DNA of 64,000 nucleotides from Haematospirillum sp. H4485 (GTDB lineage Bacteria; Pseudomonadota; Alphaproteobacteria; Rhodospirillales; Rhodospirillaceae). Made by a program: the position numbers and the translations under genes. Shown in pieces: positions 1 to 12,017 of the stretch. The stretch covers positions 62,001-126,000 of the forward strand of contig NZ_JAAVSY010000004.1 of the NCBI RefSeq assembly GCF_012102745.1. The letters are read 5' to 3'. Within the stretch, counting starts at the first letter, position 1; every line of letters begins with the position of its first letter. The notes beneath the pieces were generated by a model, which was given only the letters and a program-made list of their open reading frames with translations, was not told where the DNA came from and searched no databases.

Positions 1-1
1 G

Positions 2-205
2 CTGGAAGCCGGCATGATCTTCACCATAGAACCCATGATCAACGCGGGCAAAGCCCCAACCAAAGTCTTGCCCGACGGATGGACGGCGGTAACCCGGGAT
101 CGTTCGCTGTCCGCGCAGTTTGAGCACACCATCGGCATTACGGTCGATGGTTGCGAAATTTTCACCGTGTCCCCACAGGGATGGCATTGTCCGCCCTATT
201 CCTGA
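2..205 (+). CDS. map: Methionine aminopeptidase type I, C-terminal fragment
   Basis: This is the 3' end of a gene that starts before the window; about 67 residues are visible. The protein removes the N-terminal methionine from new polypeptides in the cytoplasm using two metal ions. The stretch [10 protein letters not shown] and, further on, [11 protein letters not shown] match the end of the family fold, including the glutamates that bind metal. The end GCEIFT is where family members normally finish, plus a short tail. The stop TGA lies four bases before the radC start, so the two genes are probably cotranscribed. The identification rests on the C-terminal domain only. Confidence 0.9.
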   Translation: MEAGMIFTIEPMINAGKAPTKVLPDGWTAVTRDRSLSAQFEHTIGITVDGCEIFTVSPQGWHCPPYS

Positions 206-209
206 GATC

Positions 210-911
210 ATGTCCGACACACTCCCTCCCCTGACCAACGAGTACAGTGGCCACCGGCAGCGGCTGAAAGAACGCTTTCTGGCCAGCGCACGTGCTGAAA
301 GCCCGGACTCATTAAAGGACTACGAGTATCTGGAACTGCTTCTGTTTCTGGGAATTCCGCGCCGGGATGTCAAACCTCTGGCCAAGGGGCTTCTGGCGCG
401 CTTTGGCAGTGTTGGCGGCGTTCTGTCCGCAGAGCCGGACCAACTGGTTGCCTTGGTCGGTGAGTCCGGTGCAGTGGCCTTGAAAACAGCAGCAGCAGCA
501 GCAACCTGGATGCTGAGAGAAGAAGTTCTCGACAAGCCGGTTCTGGCATCATGGGACCGTGTACTGGACTATTGCCACGCGACCATGGCCCATCGTGAAA
601 CGGAGTGCTTCCGCGTTTTGTTCCTGGACCGCAAGAATCGCCTGATCGTGGAAGAGGTCATGCAAAAGGGAACCATTGACCATACCCCCGTTTATCCAAG
701 AGAGGTCATACGCCGCGCCTTGGAACTGGGCGCCAGCGCCTTGATCATGGTGCACAACCACCCCAGCGGTGATCCCCAGCCATCAAAGGCTGATATCGAC
801 ATCACCCGCCAAATCAGGGACGCTGCACGTCCACTGGGTGTTATTCTACACGATCACGTCATCATCGCCCGAACCGGATACAGCTCTTTTAAATCCGACG
901 GTCTTATTTAA
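210..911 (+). CDS. radC: RadC family JAB/MPN domain protein
   Basis: This 233-residue protein has an N-terminal helix-hairpin-helix-like part (about residues 10-100) and a C-terminal JAB/MPN metalloprotease-like domain. The metal motif is visible as H182-N-H184-PSG with D195. The family was named for a supposed repair role, but its biochemical function is not settled. The start ATG at 210 was chosen because it lies just after the map stop; an in-frame upstream start at 120 would lie inside map. A map-radC neighbourhood is common in alphaproteobacteria. Confidence 0.93.
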   Translation: MSDTLPPLTNEYSGHRQRLKERFLASARAESPDSLKDYEYLELLLFLGIPRRDVKPLAKGLLARFGSVGGVLSAEPDQLVALVGESGAVALKTAAAAATWMLREEVLDKPVLASWDRVLDYCHATMAHRETECFRVLFLDRKNRLIVEEVMQKGTIDHTPVYPREVIRRALELGASALIMVHNHPSGDPQPSKADIDITRQIRDAARPLGVILHDHVIIARTGYSSFKSDGLI

Positions 912-973
912 ATCTACACTGCGTGGAAATAGCATCGAGATATTGATGTTTCCCGTTTAAGGCTAACAACGTC

Positions 974-1010
974 GTGTCTTTTTTATCACATGCATGCATA
1001 AAAAAGACAC
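974..1010. promoter_or_regulatory. Perfect 12-bp inverted repeat between radC and porin
   Basis: The arms 974-985 (GTGTCTTTTTTA) and 999-1010 are exact reverse complements, with a 13-base spacer containing TGCATGCA. No T-run follows on the plus strand, so it is not a standard terminator. It could end radC transcription or be a protein-binding site upstream of the porin promoter. Confidence 0.5.
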
Positions 1011-1048
1011 ATTGCCCTTGATTTGCCTTTTGGGCTGCGTATCAGCAG

Positions 1049-1078
1049 TTGACCTTCTAGATCCTCATATTCCTTAAT
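1049..1078 (+). promoter_or_regulatory. Candidate porin promoter
   Basis: TTGACC at 1049-1054 and CTTAAT at 1073-1078 are 18 bases apart and resemble a sigma-70 promoter. They lie about 90 bases before the porin ATG. The call rests on this match alone. Confidence 0.35.
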
Positions 1079-1168
1079 ATTGTCGCGTTGCATGCTCGCA
1101 AAGAAACAGGGCATCCGCAACAAAGCAGGTTTGAGTCACACTTTTGCAAATAGGGACATCAGAAGAGC

Positions 1169-2320
1169 ATGAAAAAGCTCCTTATCGGAACCAGCGCCCT
1201 TGTTGCCGCCATGACCTTGACTGGCGCTGCATCAGCTGCTGAACCCCTGAAGCTGTCTGTCGGCGGTTTCGGGTCTGTTTTTGCCGGGTACGCATCCCAG
1301 CAAAGTGAATACAAAAAGGCCCTGCGTGATGCCGGAAAAGGCGGGGAAGTATCTGCGGTTGACGTCAAGGGCGACAACGAACTCCACTTCAAGGCTGCAA
1401 CCACACTGGATAATGGCCTGACTGTATCGGTGAAGTACGAGCTGGAAGCCGGTGGTACCGATGAAGGCCAGAAGTCGGTTGACAACTACAGCATCTCGCT
1501 CGGCGGTTCGTTCGGTACCGTTGTAGCTGGAACCGGCGACTTGGCCTTGGCCATGATTGCCAATCGTTCTCCGCACATGGGAGGCCGCCTGTTTGGTGCA
1601 GGCTTGGCCGATGGTGACTTGGCTACCGGCGTATGGGTTCTGAAGCCCGAATCCGTAAGCGGGGGCAAGGCTACCCTTGTCAACAGCCATAGCGACAACG
1701 AATCTATCAGCTACGTCTCTCCCTCTGTTGTCGGCTTTACATTCGGTGCATCATACGTTCCGGATGGAACAGAAAAGGATGCCGCAGGGAAGAAGCTGAA
1801 GCACAACCCGACCCAGCCGAACGGCACCAACACCATGGAAATGTATGGCGCCGGCATTGGGTATGAAGACAACTTCGGCGGGCTTGATGTAAAAGCTGAT
1901 ATTGGCTGGGCTACCGCTGATAACGATGCCGTTGACAGCCATAACGAATACCAGGCCGGTCTGCAGATGTCATATTCCGGCGTTATCGTCGGTGGTGGAT
2001 ACCGTCTGATTGAAGGCAAAAAAGCCGACAAGACAAAAGACAACGTGCACGCAACATCCTAGGAAGCCGGCGTTGGCTATAACAACGGCCCGTACGGCGT
2101 CGCTGTTGCATATGCCGATACACGGAACGATAGCGGTGAGGGTTCCAATGATGTCAGCAACACACGCACTGTTCAACTGACCTCGGAATACAAGATGGGC
2201 CCGGGCGTGATGCTGGTTGGCGGTGTCGGCCACGTCAAGTTTGAGAAAAAAGGCTCTACCGCCGCGATCGACAAGAACAGCGGCTGGGTCGCCGCAACCG
2301 GGCTCTCCCTGGCGTTCTGA
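1169..2320 (+). pseudogene. Outer-membrane porin interrupted by an in-frame amber codon
   Basis: The reading frame begins with a clear signal peptide (about residues 1-23, ending ASAAEP) and continues with beta-strand-rich sequence typical of alphaproteobacterial trimeric porins, which pass small solutes through the outer membrane. At 2060-2062, codon 298, the frame meets TAG. Beyond it the same frame stays open for 85 codons, from EAGVGYNNGPYGVAVAY to a TGA at 2318-2320, and ends in LSLAF. A terminal phenylalanine is the outer-membrane assembly signal, so the real gene clearly ran to 2320. One base change from CAG (Gln) would create the stop. It may be a mutation, a base-calling error or a read-through site. 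A ribosome site AGAAGAG precedes the ATG, and a good terminator follows. Confidence 0.85.
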
Positions 2321-2344
2321 TCGGGCGTTTTACGTTTGGAACGG

Positions 2345-2372
2345 AAAGGGCGGCCTATGCCGCCCTTTTCTT
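2345..2372 (+). terminator. Rho-independent terminator after the porin
   Basis: Stem AAAGGGCGGC (2345-2354), loop CTAT and the exact complement (2359-2368) are followed by a short T-rich run. It lies 24 bases after the porin stop at 2320. This supports the view that the transcription unit was built to run past the internal amber codon. Confidence 0.85.
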
Positions 2373-2394
2373 GATCTATAGGAAATAAGTATTA

Positions 2395-4701
2395 TCAGGC
2401 CAAGGCAGGTTCCCGCGTTGTATCCGAAGCCGGGCCCCCCTTGCGCGTAGACGAAGAGATATCGAAGGCCGGTATATCGTCACGTATGCTAACAACCACT
2501 GACCCACCATGGGCGAGACGACCAAACAGAAGCTCTTCGGCAAGAGGACGCTTGATGAATTCCTGGATCACCCGCCCCAGTGGACGTGCACCCATCCGGC
2601 GGTCATAACCTCGGCTGGCCAACCACTGCCTGGCTTCTGTGGTCAACTCAATCGTCACATCACGCTCGCCAAGCTGACTTTCCAGTTCCATGACAAACTT
2701 GTCGACCACTTTTTCCACTACCTCCATCGGCAGGGAACCAAACGAGATGGTTGCGTCCAGACGATTGCGGAACTCGGGCGTAAACAGACGCTCAATCGCT
2801 TCCTTGTCATCCCCTTCCCGACTGTCGCGCATAAAACCAATGGCGTTCTTTGCCAAGTCTTGGGCCCCGGCGTTGGTTGTCATGATCAGGATCACATTAC
2901 GGAAATCCACTGTCTTCCCGTTATGATCTGTCAACTTTCCATGGTCCATAACCTGTAAAAGAATGTTGAACAGGTCCGGATGCGCTTTTTCAATTTCATC
3001 AAGCAGCAGTACACAGTGCGGATGCTGGTCGACACCATCCGTCAGCAGGCCACCCTGGTCAAAACCAACATACCCCGGAGGTGCACCGATAAGGCGGGAC
3101 ACAGAGTGACGCTCCATGTACTCCGACATATCGAACCGTAAAAGCTCGATCCCCAGAGAGCGGGACAGCTGCTTGGCAACCTCTGTTTTACCAACACCCG
3201 TTGGTCCGGCAAAAAGGTAGTTCCCAATCGGCTTTTCCGCATCGCGCAGGCCAGCCCGCGCCAGCTTGATGGCACTGGACAGGGCCTCGATGGCATTATC
3301 CTGACCAAACACCATGGTCTTCAGGTCACGTTCCAGATTGCGCAAGGCCTCACGGTCATCGGTGGAAACCGACTTGGGTGGGATCCGGGCAATCTTGGCG
3401 ACAATCTCTTCGACATCACGCAGGGTCACGGTCTTGCGCCGCCGGCTTTCCGGAAGCAGCATCCGGGCCGCCCCAACCTCGTCGATCACATCGATGGCCT
3501 TGTCGGGCAACTTGCGATCACCAATAAACTTGGACGACAGCTCAACCGCCGCCCGAATGGCCTCGGCCGTATAGCGCACATTGTGATGCTTTTCGTAATA
3601 CGGCTTCAAACCATGCAAAATCTTGATGGCATCTTCGACACTGGGCTCTGCCACATCGATCTTCTGGAACCGGCGCACCAAGGCACGGTCTTTCTCAAAG
3701 TGGCTGCGAAATTCCTTGTAGGTGGTCGACCCAATACAACGGATCGCGCCGGAGGCCAAAGCCGGCTTGAGCAGGTTGGAAGCATCCAGAGACCCGCCCG
3801 AAGTTGCGCCCGCTCCAATCACGGTATGGATCTCGTCAATAAACAAAACCGCATCCGGAAGGCTTTCCAGTTCCTTCATGACCTGCTTCAAGCGTTCCTC
3901 AAAGTCACCCCGGTAACGGGTTCCAGCCAGCAGCGCCCCCATGTCCAGGGCAAATATCACAGAAGGACGCAAAACTTCAGGCACATCACCGGTCACGATC
4001 CGCCGGGCCAACCCTTCGGCAATGGCGGTTTTCCCGACACCGGGATCCCCGACGTACAGGGGGTTGTTCTTGGAGCGTCGGCACAGGACCTGTATGGTTC
4101 TTTCCACTTCGGCCTCGCGACCGATCAGGGGATCGATTTTCCCCTCTGCAGCACGACGGTTGAGATTGACGCAGTATGCCTCGAGCGCTTCGTGACCCTT
4201 TTTCACCACGTCCTCCTCGGCCGCACTGTCGTCGGCGCCATGCACGGTACGGGTTTCAGACAGACCGGGCTGTTTGGCTATGCCATGCGAAATGTAATTC
4301 ACAGCATCAAGCCGGGTCATATCATGCTGCCTAAGGAAATAGACCGCATGACTCTCCCGCTCGGAGAAAAGGGCCACCAGAATGTTGGCCCCTGTTACTT
4401 CCTCGCGACCGGATGACTGAACGTGGATGGCGGCGCGCTGCACAACGCGCTGGAACCCTGTGGTCGGTGTTGGCTCGCCGGGATGGGAGGCGACAAGCCC
4501 GCCCAGTTCCCCGTCGACAAAGGCACGCACGTCACCGGCCAGGCGATCCAGATCCACGCCACAGGCCCGCATAACGGCCATGGCATCGGTATCTTCGCAC
4601 AGAGCCAGCAGCAGGTGCTCCAGCGTGACATACTCGTGGTGGCGCTCACCTGCGAAAGCAAGTGCCTTGTGAAGAGTCTTCTCAAGATTGCGGGACAGCA
4701 T
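2395..4701 (-). CDS. clpA: ATP-dependent Clp protease ATP-binding subunit ClpA
   Basis: This 768-residue AAA+ unfoldase feeds substrates to the ClpP peptidase in the cytoplasm. An N-terminal Clp repeat domain (about 1-150) binds the ClpS adaptor. The first AAA module has Walker A GDPGVGKT (about 219-226) and Walker B FIDEIH. The second has Walker A GPTGVGKT and Walker B LLLDEIEKAHPD. The length is normal for ClpA, and no ClpB-type middle coiled coil is seen. It lies downstream of clpS in the same direction, with a 79-base gap, and the pair is almost certainly an operon. Confidence 0.97.
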   Translation of the reverse strand: MLSRNLEKTLHKALAFAGERHHEYVTLEHLLLALCEDTDAMAVMRACGVDLDRLAGDVRAFVDGELGGLVASHPGEPTPTTGFQRVVQRAAIHVQSSGREEVTGANILVALFSERESHAVYFLRQHDMTRLDAVNYISHGIAKQPGLSETRTVHGADDSAAEEDVVKKGHEALEAYCVNLNRRAAEGKIDPLIGREAEVERTIQVLCRRSKNNPLYVGDPGVGKTAIAEGLARRIVTGDVPEVLRPSVIFALDMGALLAGTRYRGDFEERLKQVMKELESLPDAVLFIDEIHTVIGAGATSGGSLDASNLLKPALASGAIRCIGSTTYKEFRSHFEKDRALVRRFQKIDVAEPSVEDAIKILHGLKPYYEKHHNVRYTAEAIRAAVELSSKFIGDRKLPDKAIDVIDEVGAARMLLPESRRRKTVTLRDVEEIVAKIARIPPKSVSTDDREALRNLERDLKTMVFGQDNAIEALSSAIKLARAGLRDAEKPIGNYLFAGPTGVGKTEVAKQLSRSLGIELLRFDMSEYMERHSVSRLIGAPPGYVGFDQGGLLTDGVDQHPHCVLLLDEIEKAHPDLFNILLQVMDHGKLTDHNGKTVDFRNVILIMTTNAGAQDLAKNAIGFMRDSREGDDKEAIERLFTPEFRNRLDATISFGSLPMEVVEKVVDKFVMELESQLGERDVTIELTTEARQWLASRGYDRRMGARPLGRVIQEFIKRPLAEELLFGRLAHGGSVVVSIRDDIPAFDISSSTRKGGPASDTTREPALA

Positions 4702-4780
4702 CGACCGTACCCCTTATCCTGTATGCCACACGCCCGGACAGCACATCTGTCTGGATAGGAAGAAAAAGACCCCGGACCAC

Positions 4781-5107
4781 TCAGTCTTTCTCCAGAGTGC
4801 ACTGCAACGGGTGCTGGTGCTGCCTGGCAAGATCCATGACCAAGGCAACCTTGGTCTCGGCAATCTCGTGGGTATACACGCCACAAACCCCTACACCCCG
4901 GTGATGCACACTCAACATGATCTCTGTCGCCTCATCCCGGCCCTTGTTGAAGAACCGTTCCAGAACGTGAATGACAAACTCCATCGGGGTATAGTCGTCA
5001 TTCAGCATCAACACCCTGTACATCGGCGGCTTGCGAACCCGCGGCTTGACCTTGATAGCCAGCCCCGTGCCGCTGTCGCGATCTTCATCGTGACCATACT
5101 CACTCAT
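4781..5107 (-). CDS. clpS: ATP-dependent Clp protease adaptor ClpS
   Basis: This 108-residue adaptor delivers N-end-rule substrates to ClpA. The core motif [11 protein letters not shown] (residues about 34-44) forms the pocket for the N-terminal hydrophobic residue. [19 protein letters not shown] is the ClpA-binding face. The first 25 residues are charged and probably flexible, as in the family. It is the first gene of the clpS-clpA pair. A phasin gene lies upstream on the same strand after a 444-base gap. Confidence 0.96.
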   Translation of the reverse strand: MSEYGHDEDRDSGTGLAIKVKPRVRKPPMYRVLMLNDDYTPMEFVIHVLERFFNKGRDEATEIMLSVHHRGVGVCGVYTHEIAETKVALVMDLARQHQHPLQCTLEKD

Positions 5108-5410
5108 GGCAGTCCCATTGACCTATTTCCGTTACGACCCTCAAAGCTCGTGCCACGATTCTAGGCCAGACGGCACCAATCGCAAACGCCCCGCGTACTG
5201 TGGACGCCTTTGACACCTCCACTATAGGCCCCTGGGCAAGCGTTGGGGAGGGGGAGGGCCATCAGCACCAGGAGGAAGCGAAACAGCGCGTATTCCTTGA
5301 TCCTGGTCGCTTTTCCAACCGCTTTCATAGAGGGATACCCCATGTCACAACCCCGTGAGGATAAAACAACGATCCTGTTGATGGCAAACGAAATTGCTTG
5401 CAAATGACAA
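5108..5410. other. Intergenic region upstream of clpS
   Basis: No gene is supported here. A minus-strand open frame at 5161-5403 (80 codons) has a hydrophobic run but no convincing ribosome site and no recognisable family. The clpS promoter must lie in the right-hand part of this region or beyond it, but no clear promoter pair was seen. Confidence 0.4.
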
Positions 5411-5438
5411 GGAGCCCCGGCGATTCCGCCGGGGCTCC
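5411..5438 (-). terminator. Terminator-like hairpin after the phasin gene
   Basis: An 11-bp perfect stem, GGAGCCCCGGC (5411-5421) with 5428-5438, has a 6-base loop. On the minus strand it is followed by TTGTCATTT, a poor T-run. It lies about 110 bases past the phasin stop, so it probably ends that transcript. Confidence 0.65.
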
Positions 5439-5551
5439 CTGAAATGGAACGACACTACAGATACAACCACCATACAACCGGGAAATGGCAACCAGATCTT
5501 GTACCGATAGACCAAATCCCGCTTACAGGGAACCAAGATGCATCAGAAGAA

Positions 5552-7249
5552 CTATGACCGCCCCGGAATGACCGCACGCCCCACCAGCGGACGCACAGCC
5601 TCTCCCAGAAGTTTCACAGACATACTGGACACCCGCCCCCCTTCAGACAAGGCATGATCAAGACCATGACGGAGCCAGCTGCTCTGGATTGTCATAGCCT
5701 CCTGAAGGCTTTTCGCACCAACCATGCGACGGGAGTGACTAAGGCCCCTTTCAAAGGATGTCCTGGTCGCTCCCAACACATTGTTGGTCATCTCGCGCCA
5801 CCCACTCACCAAGGCTGTGCCAGCCTCAAGAACAGCATCCAGATGCCCTGCTCCATCCTTGGACAGTCCGGCAAGACGCTGCCGGACTCCCCCCCTGCCA
5901 TCCTTGGTGGCGGCAGGGGAGAAAGAACGTAACAGGGCCGAGGACACCGCACGCAGCGGAGCCGATGCCGACTGAGCTGTCAGCCCCGGGAAGAAAGACG
6001 CTGCAAGTGCTCCGGACGCCCCCGGGCCTTTCGCAGACGCTTTCTTCCCGGACTTGGCTGAAGAGCCAGCCCGCTTGGCCGAGGTACGTCCCGAACGGGC
6101 AGCCCTCTTCGCCGGGGTTTTCGCCTTAGCGGCCATTGACGGACGCTTCTTGGCTGATGTCTTGCGCACCGAGCGAGCCGACAGCAGCGAACGCTTCGCC
6201 GTCGCCTTCTTCGCCGTGGCCTTCTTGGCTACAGCCTTGCGGGCTGTCGTCGCCTTCTTCGCCGTGGCCTTCTTGGCTACAGCCTTGCGGGCCGTCGTCG
6301 CCTTCTTCGCCGTGGCCTTCTTGGCTACAGCCTTGCGGGCCGTCGTCGCCTTCTTCGCCGTGGCCTTCTTGGCTACAGCCTTGCGGGCTGTCGTCGCCTT
6401 CTTCGCCGTGGCCTTCTTGGCTACAGTCTTGCGGGCTGTCGTCGCCTTCTTCGCCGTGGCCTTCTTGGCTACAGCCTTGCGGGCCGTCGTCGCCTTCTTC
6501 GCCGTGGCCTTCTTGGCTACAGCCTTGCGGGCCGTCGTTGCCTTCTTCGCCGTGGCCTTCTTGGCTACAGCCTTGCGGGCCGTCGTTGCCTTCTTCGCCG
6601 TGGCCTTCTTGGCTACAGCCTTGCGGGCTGTCGTCGCCTTCTTCGCCGTGGCCTTCTTGGCTACAGCCTTGCGGGCTGTCGTCGCCTTCTTCGCCGTGGC
6701 CTTCTTGGCTACAGCCTTGCGGGCTGTCGTCGCCTTCTTCGCCGTGGCCTTCTTGGCAGCGGTTTTCTTGGTTGCAGCTTTTTTAGCCGTTGTTGAAGCG
6801 GCTGCTTTCTTGGCCGTAGTCGCCTTCTTGGTCGCAGACTTCGTCACAGACTTGGCAGAGGACGTCGCCTTCTTGGCTGCGGCCTTCTTGGCTGTCGTCT
6901 TTTTCTTGGGAGCGGCCTTTTTCTTCACAGGCTTGGCCGCAGTCGACGTAGAAGAAGACGAAGCGCTACCTGAAGCCGAAGACTTGGCCGGCGTCCCGAC
7001 AGGACGGGACAGCGGCGTGGTCGGGCGTGTCAAAGATGAAGACAAGGAGCCCACAGGACGCACCAAAGGCGAAAACGGCCGACCAAGGGGCGGCGTTGGC
7101 TTCAGGCCGGAGGCTGCTCCAACGGAAGGAGCAAAAGCAAGGGGAGCCTTGGGAATGGGCATAGAGGACGGGCGAGGAGAAGCCTTGCGCGCCCCCTTGC
7201 GCGATGACGCCTTTCGAGAGGCGGGGGAAGACGGTTTGCTGGTGGTCAT
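5552..7249 (-). CDS. Phasin with histone H1-like lysine/alanine repeat region
   Basis: This 565-residue basic protein has three parts. The first 130 residues are rich in Ser, Pro and Arg. The centre (about 130-385) is Lys/Ala/Thr-rich and includes eleven copies of a 16-residue unit, [16 protein letters not shown]. The end (about 460-560) looks like a phasin domain, with an amphipathic helical stretch around [17 protein letters not shown]. Phasins coat polyhydroxyalkanoate granules. PhaF-type members also bind DNA through lysine-rich tails and help distribute granules at division; that role is inferred here. The start at 7249 was chosen because GAGGAG precedes it by ten bases; an in-frame ATG at 7285 lacks such a site. 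The same neighbours (carboxypeptidase, clpS, clpA) occur in related bacteria. Confidence 0.85.
   Translation of the reverse strand: MTTSKPSSPASRKASSRKGARKASPRPSSMPIPKAPLAFAPSVGAASGLKPTPPLGRPFSPLVRPVGSLSSSLTRPTTPLSRPVGTPAKSSASGSASSSSTSTAAKPVKKKAAPKKKTTAKKAAAKKATSSAKSVTKSATKKATTAKKAAASTTAKKAATKKTAAKKATAKKATTARKAVAKKATAKKATTARKAVAKKATAKKATTARKAVAKKATAKKATTARKAVAKKATAKKATTARKAVAKKATAKKATTARKAVAKKATAKKATTARKTVAKKATAKKATTARKAVAKKATAKKATTARKAVAKKATAKKATTARKAVAKKATAKKATTARKAVAKKATAKKATAKRSLLSARSVRKTSAKKRPSMAAKAKTPAKRAARSGRTSAKRAGSSAKSGKKASAKGPGASGALAASFFPGLTAQSASAPLRAVSSALLRSFSPAATKDGRGGVRQRLAGLSKDGAGHLDAVLEAGTALVSGWREMTNNVLGATRTSFERGLSHSRRMVGAKSLQEAMTIQSSWLRHGLDHALSEGGRVSSMSVKLLGEAVRPLVGRAVIPGRS
6204..6757. 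repeat. Tandem 48-bp repeat, eleven full copies plus a partial
   Basis: Eleven consecutive 48-base units run from 6204 to 6731, and a 26-base partial copy runs to 6757, all inside the phasin coding region and in frame. The copies differ only at a few mostly silent bases (for example gggctgtcgtc against gggccgtcgtt). One carries acagtc for acagcc, changing Ala to Thr in the seventh protein copy. Such arrays change copy number easily, so the protein length probably varies between strains. Confidence 0.95.
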
Positions 7250-7664
7250 GATACTTTTGCTCCTCACGGGAATAGCCGATGACAAAAACTGAGAACGGCC
7301 ATGTCACTTGTCCCAAGCAGGGCTGACATGGAACACCCCCGGAACGTCATCTGCTTTTCCGACTGCACGCCCCTGGCAGACCTTCCACCAGAGATCAGCA
7401 ACACAGACAAAGACTCCCGGGCCACTACGGTGCCAAAACGCAGCAGGCGCCCTCGTTATCAGGTTATTTTCACAACCGGGTCAACAACCCCTCCCCCATG
7501 CTTGTCCACACAGAATATCGGCAGCAGACAAATCTTCCCCCCACCTGTGTGGACACTGCCTCTGCTTTTTCTTATTGTACGGGTGGAACTGTCTTGTCAT
7601 TCCGGCCCGAACATCCTGAACAACATGGGGATATCCAGTGTACGCAGCCCGCACCTTCCTGGAC
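7250..7664. other. Intergenic region between divergent phasin and carboxypeptidase genes
   Basis: The two genes diverge here, so both promoters should lie in these 415 bases. No clear promoter pair or RNA gene was seen. The purine-rich site GAGGAG of the phasin gene lies at its left edge. Plus-strand open frames here lack coding character. Confidence 0.4.
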
Positions 7665-8915
7665 ATGAAACGGCTTGTACGGGTAATGGCGCCTGCCTTG
7701 GTCCTTTTGGTCATGGTATCGGGGCATTCCGGAAATGCGTCTGCACGGACGTATGCATCAATCGTTGTTGATGCCGATACGGGCAGAGTCATCCATGAAA
7801 CCAACGCGGATGCCCGTATTTACCCCGCATCTCTCACCAAGATGATGTCCTTGTATCTTCTTTTTGAATCCATTGAGAAAAAGAAGATCAGACTCAGCGA
7901 CAGCATGAAAGCATCCCAGCGGGCAGTGCGCCAACCTCCCAGCAAGCTGGGCCTGAGAGTCGGGCAAAGCATTGCCGTGGAATCCGCCATAAAAGCGCTT
8001 GTGGTCAAGTCAGCCAACGATGTTGCTGTTGTGGTCGCGGAACACCTGGGCCGCACAGAAAGCGGATTCGCCGCCATGATGACCAAAAAAGCAAAAGCAC
8101 TGGGCATGACCGGAACTGTGTTCCGCAATGCTTCTGGCCTGCCTCATAGAGGACAGTTTTCTACGGCACGGGATCTGATGAAGCTCTCTGTCGCGCTAAA
8201 GCGTGACTTTCCGTCCTACTATAAATATTTCTCGGTGCAGAGCTTTGACTATGCTGGAGCCACGCTGGAAACCCACAACCGGGTCCTGAAGAATTATGAT
8301 GGCGCCGATGGTCTGAAAACAGGCTATATCAATGCATCGGGTTTTAATGTTGCAACCTCTGCACGTCGTGGGCACATATCTTTGGTCGGCGTTGTAATTG
8401 GCGGCCGAACCGCTATGGCGCGGGATCGCCATATGATGGACCTGCTGGACAAAAGCTTTCTTTCAGCCGGAGTCATGGCGCCGCACGCGTACCAAAGAGC
8501 TCAGGCTGATGGCAAGCATGCCGACGAATACAGGGTATCTGCACAGAGCCAAACTGTCCCGGCATCCTATAAAAAAGGGCAAGCTGGCGAGAATCGCCAG
8601 AACAAGCGGAAAGACATAGCAAGCCAACGTGCAGCGGGGGAAACTTGGGGCATACAGGTCGGTGCTTTCAAGGGTATGGAAAGCGCTGACAAGGAAGCCA
8701 AGAGAGCGGCCTCTGCCCTGAAAAGGGGGAGCGGTGGCATTCCCTTGGTTGTTCCAGCCTCGTCTGCAGGATCAAAGAATCCGCTATACCGAGCCAGGCT
8801 TATCGGCTTTGATACGGAACGCCACGCCCGCAATGCCTGCAATGCCCTGAAAAAGAAGGCGTTCAGCTGTGCTGTTGTCAGCCCGGGGCCTGTTGAAGTC
8901 GCCATGACCCCCTGA
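7665..8915 (+). CDS. D-alanyl-D-alanine carboxypeptidase (DacA/DacC family) with C-terminal SPOR domain
   Basis: This 416-residue periplasmic penicillin-binding protein trims the terminal D-alanine from peptidoglycan stem peptides. Residues 1-28 form a signal peptide. The three active-site motifs are complete: S56-LT-K59, S116-A-N118 and K218-T-G220. The C-terminal 90 residues, starting WGIQVGAFKG, form a SPOR domain, which binds denuded glycan at the septum. This replaces the usual amphipathic membrane anchor of DacA. The start at 7665 was chosen to give an intact signal peptide; an upstream in-frame start at 7638 would add nine unlikely residues. It converges with pgm. Confidence 0.93.
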   Translation: MKRLVRVMAPALVLLVMVSGHSGNASARTYASIVVDADTGRVIHETNADARIYPASLTKMMSLYLLFESIEKKKIRLSDSMKASQRAVRQPPSKLGLRVGQSIAVESAIKALVVKSANDVAVVVAEHLGRTESGFAAMMTKKAKALGMTGTVFRNASGLPHRGQFSTARDLMKLSVALKRDFPSYYKYFSVQSFDYAGATLETHNRVLKNYDGADGLKTGYINASGFNVATSARRGHISLVGVVIGGRTAMARDRHMMDLLDKSFLSAGVMAPHAYQRAQADGKHADEYRVSAQSQTVPASYKKGQAGENRQNKRKDIASQRAAGETWGIQVGAFKGMESADKEAKRAASALKRGSGGIPLVVPASSAGSKNPLYRARLIGFDTERHARNACNALKKKAFSCAVVSPGPVEVAMTP

Positions 8916-8930
8916 ATCCGACTCCAAAAC

Positions 8931-11917
<2,987 letters not shown>

Positions 11918-12017
11918 GGCAAACGTCCTTGGCAACATATGTGATGGTAAAACAAAAGAAACGTTCCAGAACCGGCACCATCACCCAACCGGACAGAAAA
12001 CACTGCATAAACATTGG

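Noticed and set aside
3583-4416. Plus-strand open frame of 277 codons opposite clpA
   Set aside because: It is a frame shadow of a highly conserved gene and shows no protein-like composition or start site.
5161-5403. An 80-codon minus-strand open frame upstream of clpS
   Set aside because: No convincing ribosome site, no family match and odd composition with many cysteines. It probably overlaps the control region.
6204-6757. CRISPR array interpretation of the 48-bp repeats
   Set aside because: The units are directly joined with no unique spacers and are translated in frame inside a gene.
6054-7292. A long plus-strand open frame (412 codons) opposite the phasin gene
   Set aside because: It is the mirror of the Lys/Ala repeat region and codes only for repeated hydrophobic residues ([15 protein letters not shown]). 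The minus-strand gene has a ribosome site and family domains.
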